This document shows, piece after piece, positions 62,808 through 64,000 of a DNA stretch of 64,000 nucleotides; position 1 is the stretch's first letter, and every line of letters begins with the position of its first letter. Source of the DNA: Buttiauxella sp965119215 (lineage in GTDB: Bacteria; Pseudomonadota; Gammaproteobacteria; Enterobacterales; Enterobacteriaceae); the NCBI GenBank assembly GCA_965119215.1, contig CBCPKK010000011.1, positions 1 through 64,000 on the forward strand. The letters run 5' to 3'. Below the pieces are notes generated by a model. That model ran no database searches and was not told where the DNA came from. It worked only from the letters and a program-made list of their open reading frames with translations. The translations under genes and the position numbers were made by a program.

Positions 62808-64000
62808 TTATTCAGAGATATCGCACATGATGTGTTTCACGCGCGTGTATTCATCCAGCGAGTAGGAGGACAAATCTTTGCCGTAGCCTGATTTTTTGAA
62901 GCCGCCGTGAGGCATTTCGGCGCACAGTGGAATGTGGTTGTTAATCCAGACCGTACCGAAATCGAGGCGAATACTAAACCGCTGGGCACGACCGTGATTG
63001 CTGGTCCAGATGCTGGCCGCCAGCCCGTATTCCACATCGTTTGCTTTATCCAGCGCCTCGGCTTCGGAGGAGAATTTCTGCACCGTCATCACTGGACCAA
63101 AGACTTCGTGTTGAATAGCCTCATCGCGCTGCTCAAGCCCTGAAATAATGGTCGGTTCAAAATAGAAACCAGGGCCTGCACCTGGTTTTCCACCAGTTTC
63201 AATTTTGGCGTGCGCCGGGAGTCGGCTAATAAAGCCTTTAACCTGCTCAAGCTGATTACGGCTATTGAGCGCGCCATACAACGCGTCTTTATCTTCCGGC
63301 GTACCGAATTTGATTTCGCGGGTTTTGCTAACCAGCTTTTCAAGGAATGGCTCGTAGATAGAATCTTCTATCAGAATGCGTGTAGCCGAGGTGCAATCCT
63401 GCCCGGCATTGAAGAAACCTGCGGTGGTGATGGTATCCACAGCCTTTGAAATATCCGCATCGGCAAAGACAATAACCGGCGCTTTGCCGCCCAGTTCAAG
63501 GTGCGCCTTCGTTAAGTTTGCCGCAGCAGATGCCGCCACTTGCAGGCCAGCACGAACCGAACCGGTGATGGAAACCAGCGAAGCCTCCGGGCTGGAAACC
63601 ACCAGCGAGCCGGTTTCCGCTTTACCCAGCAACACGTTAAACGCACCCTGCGGGAAAATTGGCGCGGCGAGTTCGGCCAGAATCAAAGTGCTGATTGGCG
63701 TGGTATCGCTCGGTTTGAGGACTACAGTGTTTCCCGCAGCCAACGCAGGTGCGATTTTCCACACCGCCATCATGAACGGGTAATTCCACGGAGTAACCTG
63801 GCCGACAATCCCCAGGGGTTCGCGGCGGATGGTAGACGTGAGCCCAGCGGTATATTCATACGACGCTTTACCTTCCAGGCAACGCGCAGCACCAGCAAAG
63901 AAACGAAGTGCATCGCATGACGCGGCAATCTCTTCCTTTTCTATAAAGTGGCGCAACTGCCCTGTTTCTTCGCTTTGTGCTTGAGCCAGCCTGTCGATAT
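62808..64000 (-). CDS. Aldehyde dehydrogenase, gamma-aminobutyraldehyde dehydrogenase-like (5' end outside window)
   Basis: This NAD+-dependent aldehyde dehydrogenase superfamily protein has at least 397 codons in the window, and the frame stays open to base 64000, so the first 70-80 residues are missing. The motifs TPWNYPFMMAVWKIAPALA, HLELGGKAP (general-base Glu) and FFNAGQDC (catalytic Cys) are present. Overall it resembles PatD/YdcW-type enzymes that turn 4-aminobutyraldehyde into GABA. An in-frame TTG at 63956 is not the true start, because the coding sequence continues upstream (ETGQLRHF). It is the first visible gene of the cytochrome-flavoprotein operon. Confidence 0.85.
   Translation of the reverse strand, partial: IDRLAQAQSEETGQLRHFIEKEEIAASCDALRFFAGAARCLEGKASYEYTAGLTSTIRREPLGIVGQVTPWNYPFMMAVWKIAPALAAGNTVVLKPSDTTPISTLILAELAAPIFPQGAFNVLLGKAETGSLVVSSPEASLVSITGSVRAGLQVAASAAANLTKAHLELGGKAPVIVFADADISKAVDTITTAGFFNAGQDCTSATRILIEDSIYEPFLEKLVSKTREIKFGTPEDKDALYGALNSRNQLEQVKGFISRLPAHAKIETGGKPGAGPGFYFEPTIISGLEQRDEAIQHEVFGPVMTVQKFSSEAEALDKANDVEYGLAASIWTSNHGRAQRFSIRLDFGTVWINNHIPLCAEMPHGGFKKSGYGKDLSSYSLDEYTRVKHIMCDISE

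Overview
The window is chromosomal DNA from a gamma-proteobacterium of the family Enterobacteriaceae. The backbone order ribE, divergent mdtK, then two tandem tRNA-Val(GAC) genes matches the E. coli ribE-mdtK-valV-valW segment, without the small ydhQ gene. The mel and csc sugar genes and the paoABC genes also read as enterobacterial. I could not fix the genus from sequence alone.

Layout. (1) 1-4036: hairpin repeats, then a three-gene beta-glucoside cluster (lone PTS IIC, GH1 6-phospho-beta-glucosidase, LacI-type regulator). (2) 4080-6668: ribE, mdtK and two identical tRNA-Val genes. (3) 6652-38995: a genomic island of about 32.3 kb. It is bounded by an exact 21-bp repeat of the tRNA-Val 3' end, which occurs once in the second tRNA and again at 38975-38995. 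No integrase remains. The island carries, left to right, IS110- and IS3-family remnants, an alpha-class (CFA/I or CS1-like) fimbrial operon, three putative effector genes, a complete type VI secretion system (all 13 core tss genes plus PAAR and a VasL-like gene), and two divergent pairs of ToxR/MarT-like membrane regulators with FidL-like partners. A radical-SAM activase fragment lies beside the right repeat. (4) 39231-43429: an ElaB/YqjD-like membrane protein and the paoABC molybdenum oxidoreductase genes. (5) 43438-48743: a 2H-phosphoesterase-like protein, a DUF2164 protein, and an uncharacterised catabolic cluster (MHS transporter, DUF2817/M14 peptidase, class-I glutamine-amidotransferase-like hydrolase) with a divergent LysR regulator. 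(6) 48715-55122: a sucrose operon (permease, invertase, ScrY-type porin, fructokinase) with divergent LacI regulator. (7) 55140-59181: melB, melA and divergent melR. (8) 59187-64000: a tri-haem cytochrome c, a Tat-exported spermidine-dehydrogenase-like flavoprotein, a SnoaL-like periplasmic protein and an aldehyde dehydrogenase that runs off the window end.

How the parts work together. The most notable region is 12983-15185. There, two paralogous proteins with a Cys-His-Asp triad in YopT/C58 protease spacing flank a protein with ADP-ribosyltransferase-like features. All three are on the T6SS strand, directly after the vasL-like gene. No immunity-like gene sits between them, which suggests eukaryote-directed effectors; this is inference. 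The ToxR-like/FidL-like pairs at the head of the T6SS operon are the obvious candidate regulators of T6SS and fimbriae. Outside the island, the csc and mel clusters lie tail to tail and could together degrade raffinose. The last cluster fits respiratory oxidation of spermidine to 4-aminobutyraldehyde and then GABA.
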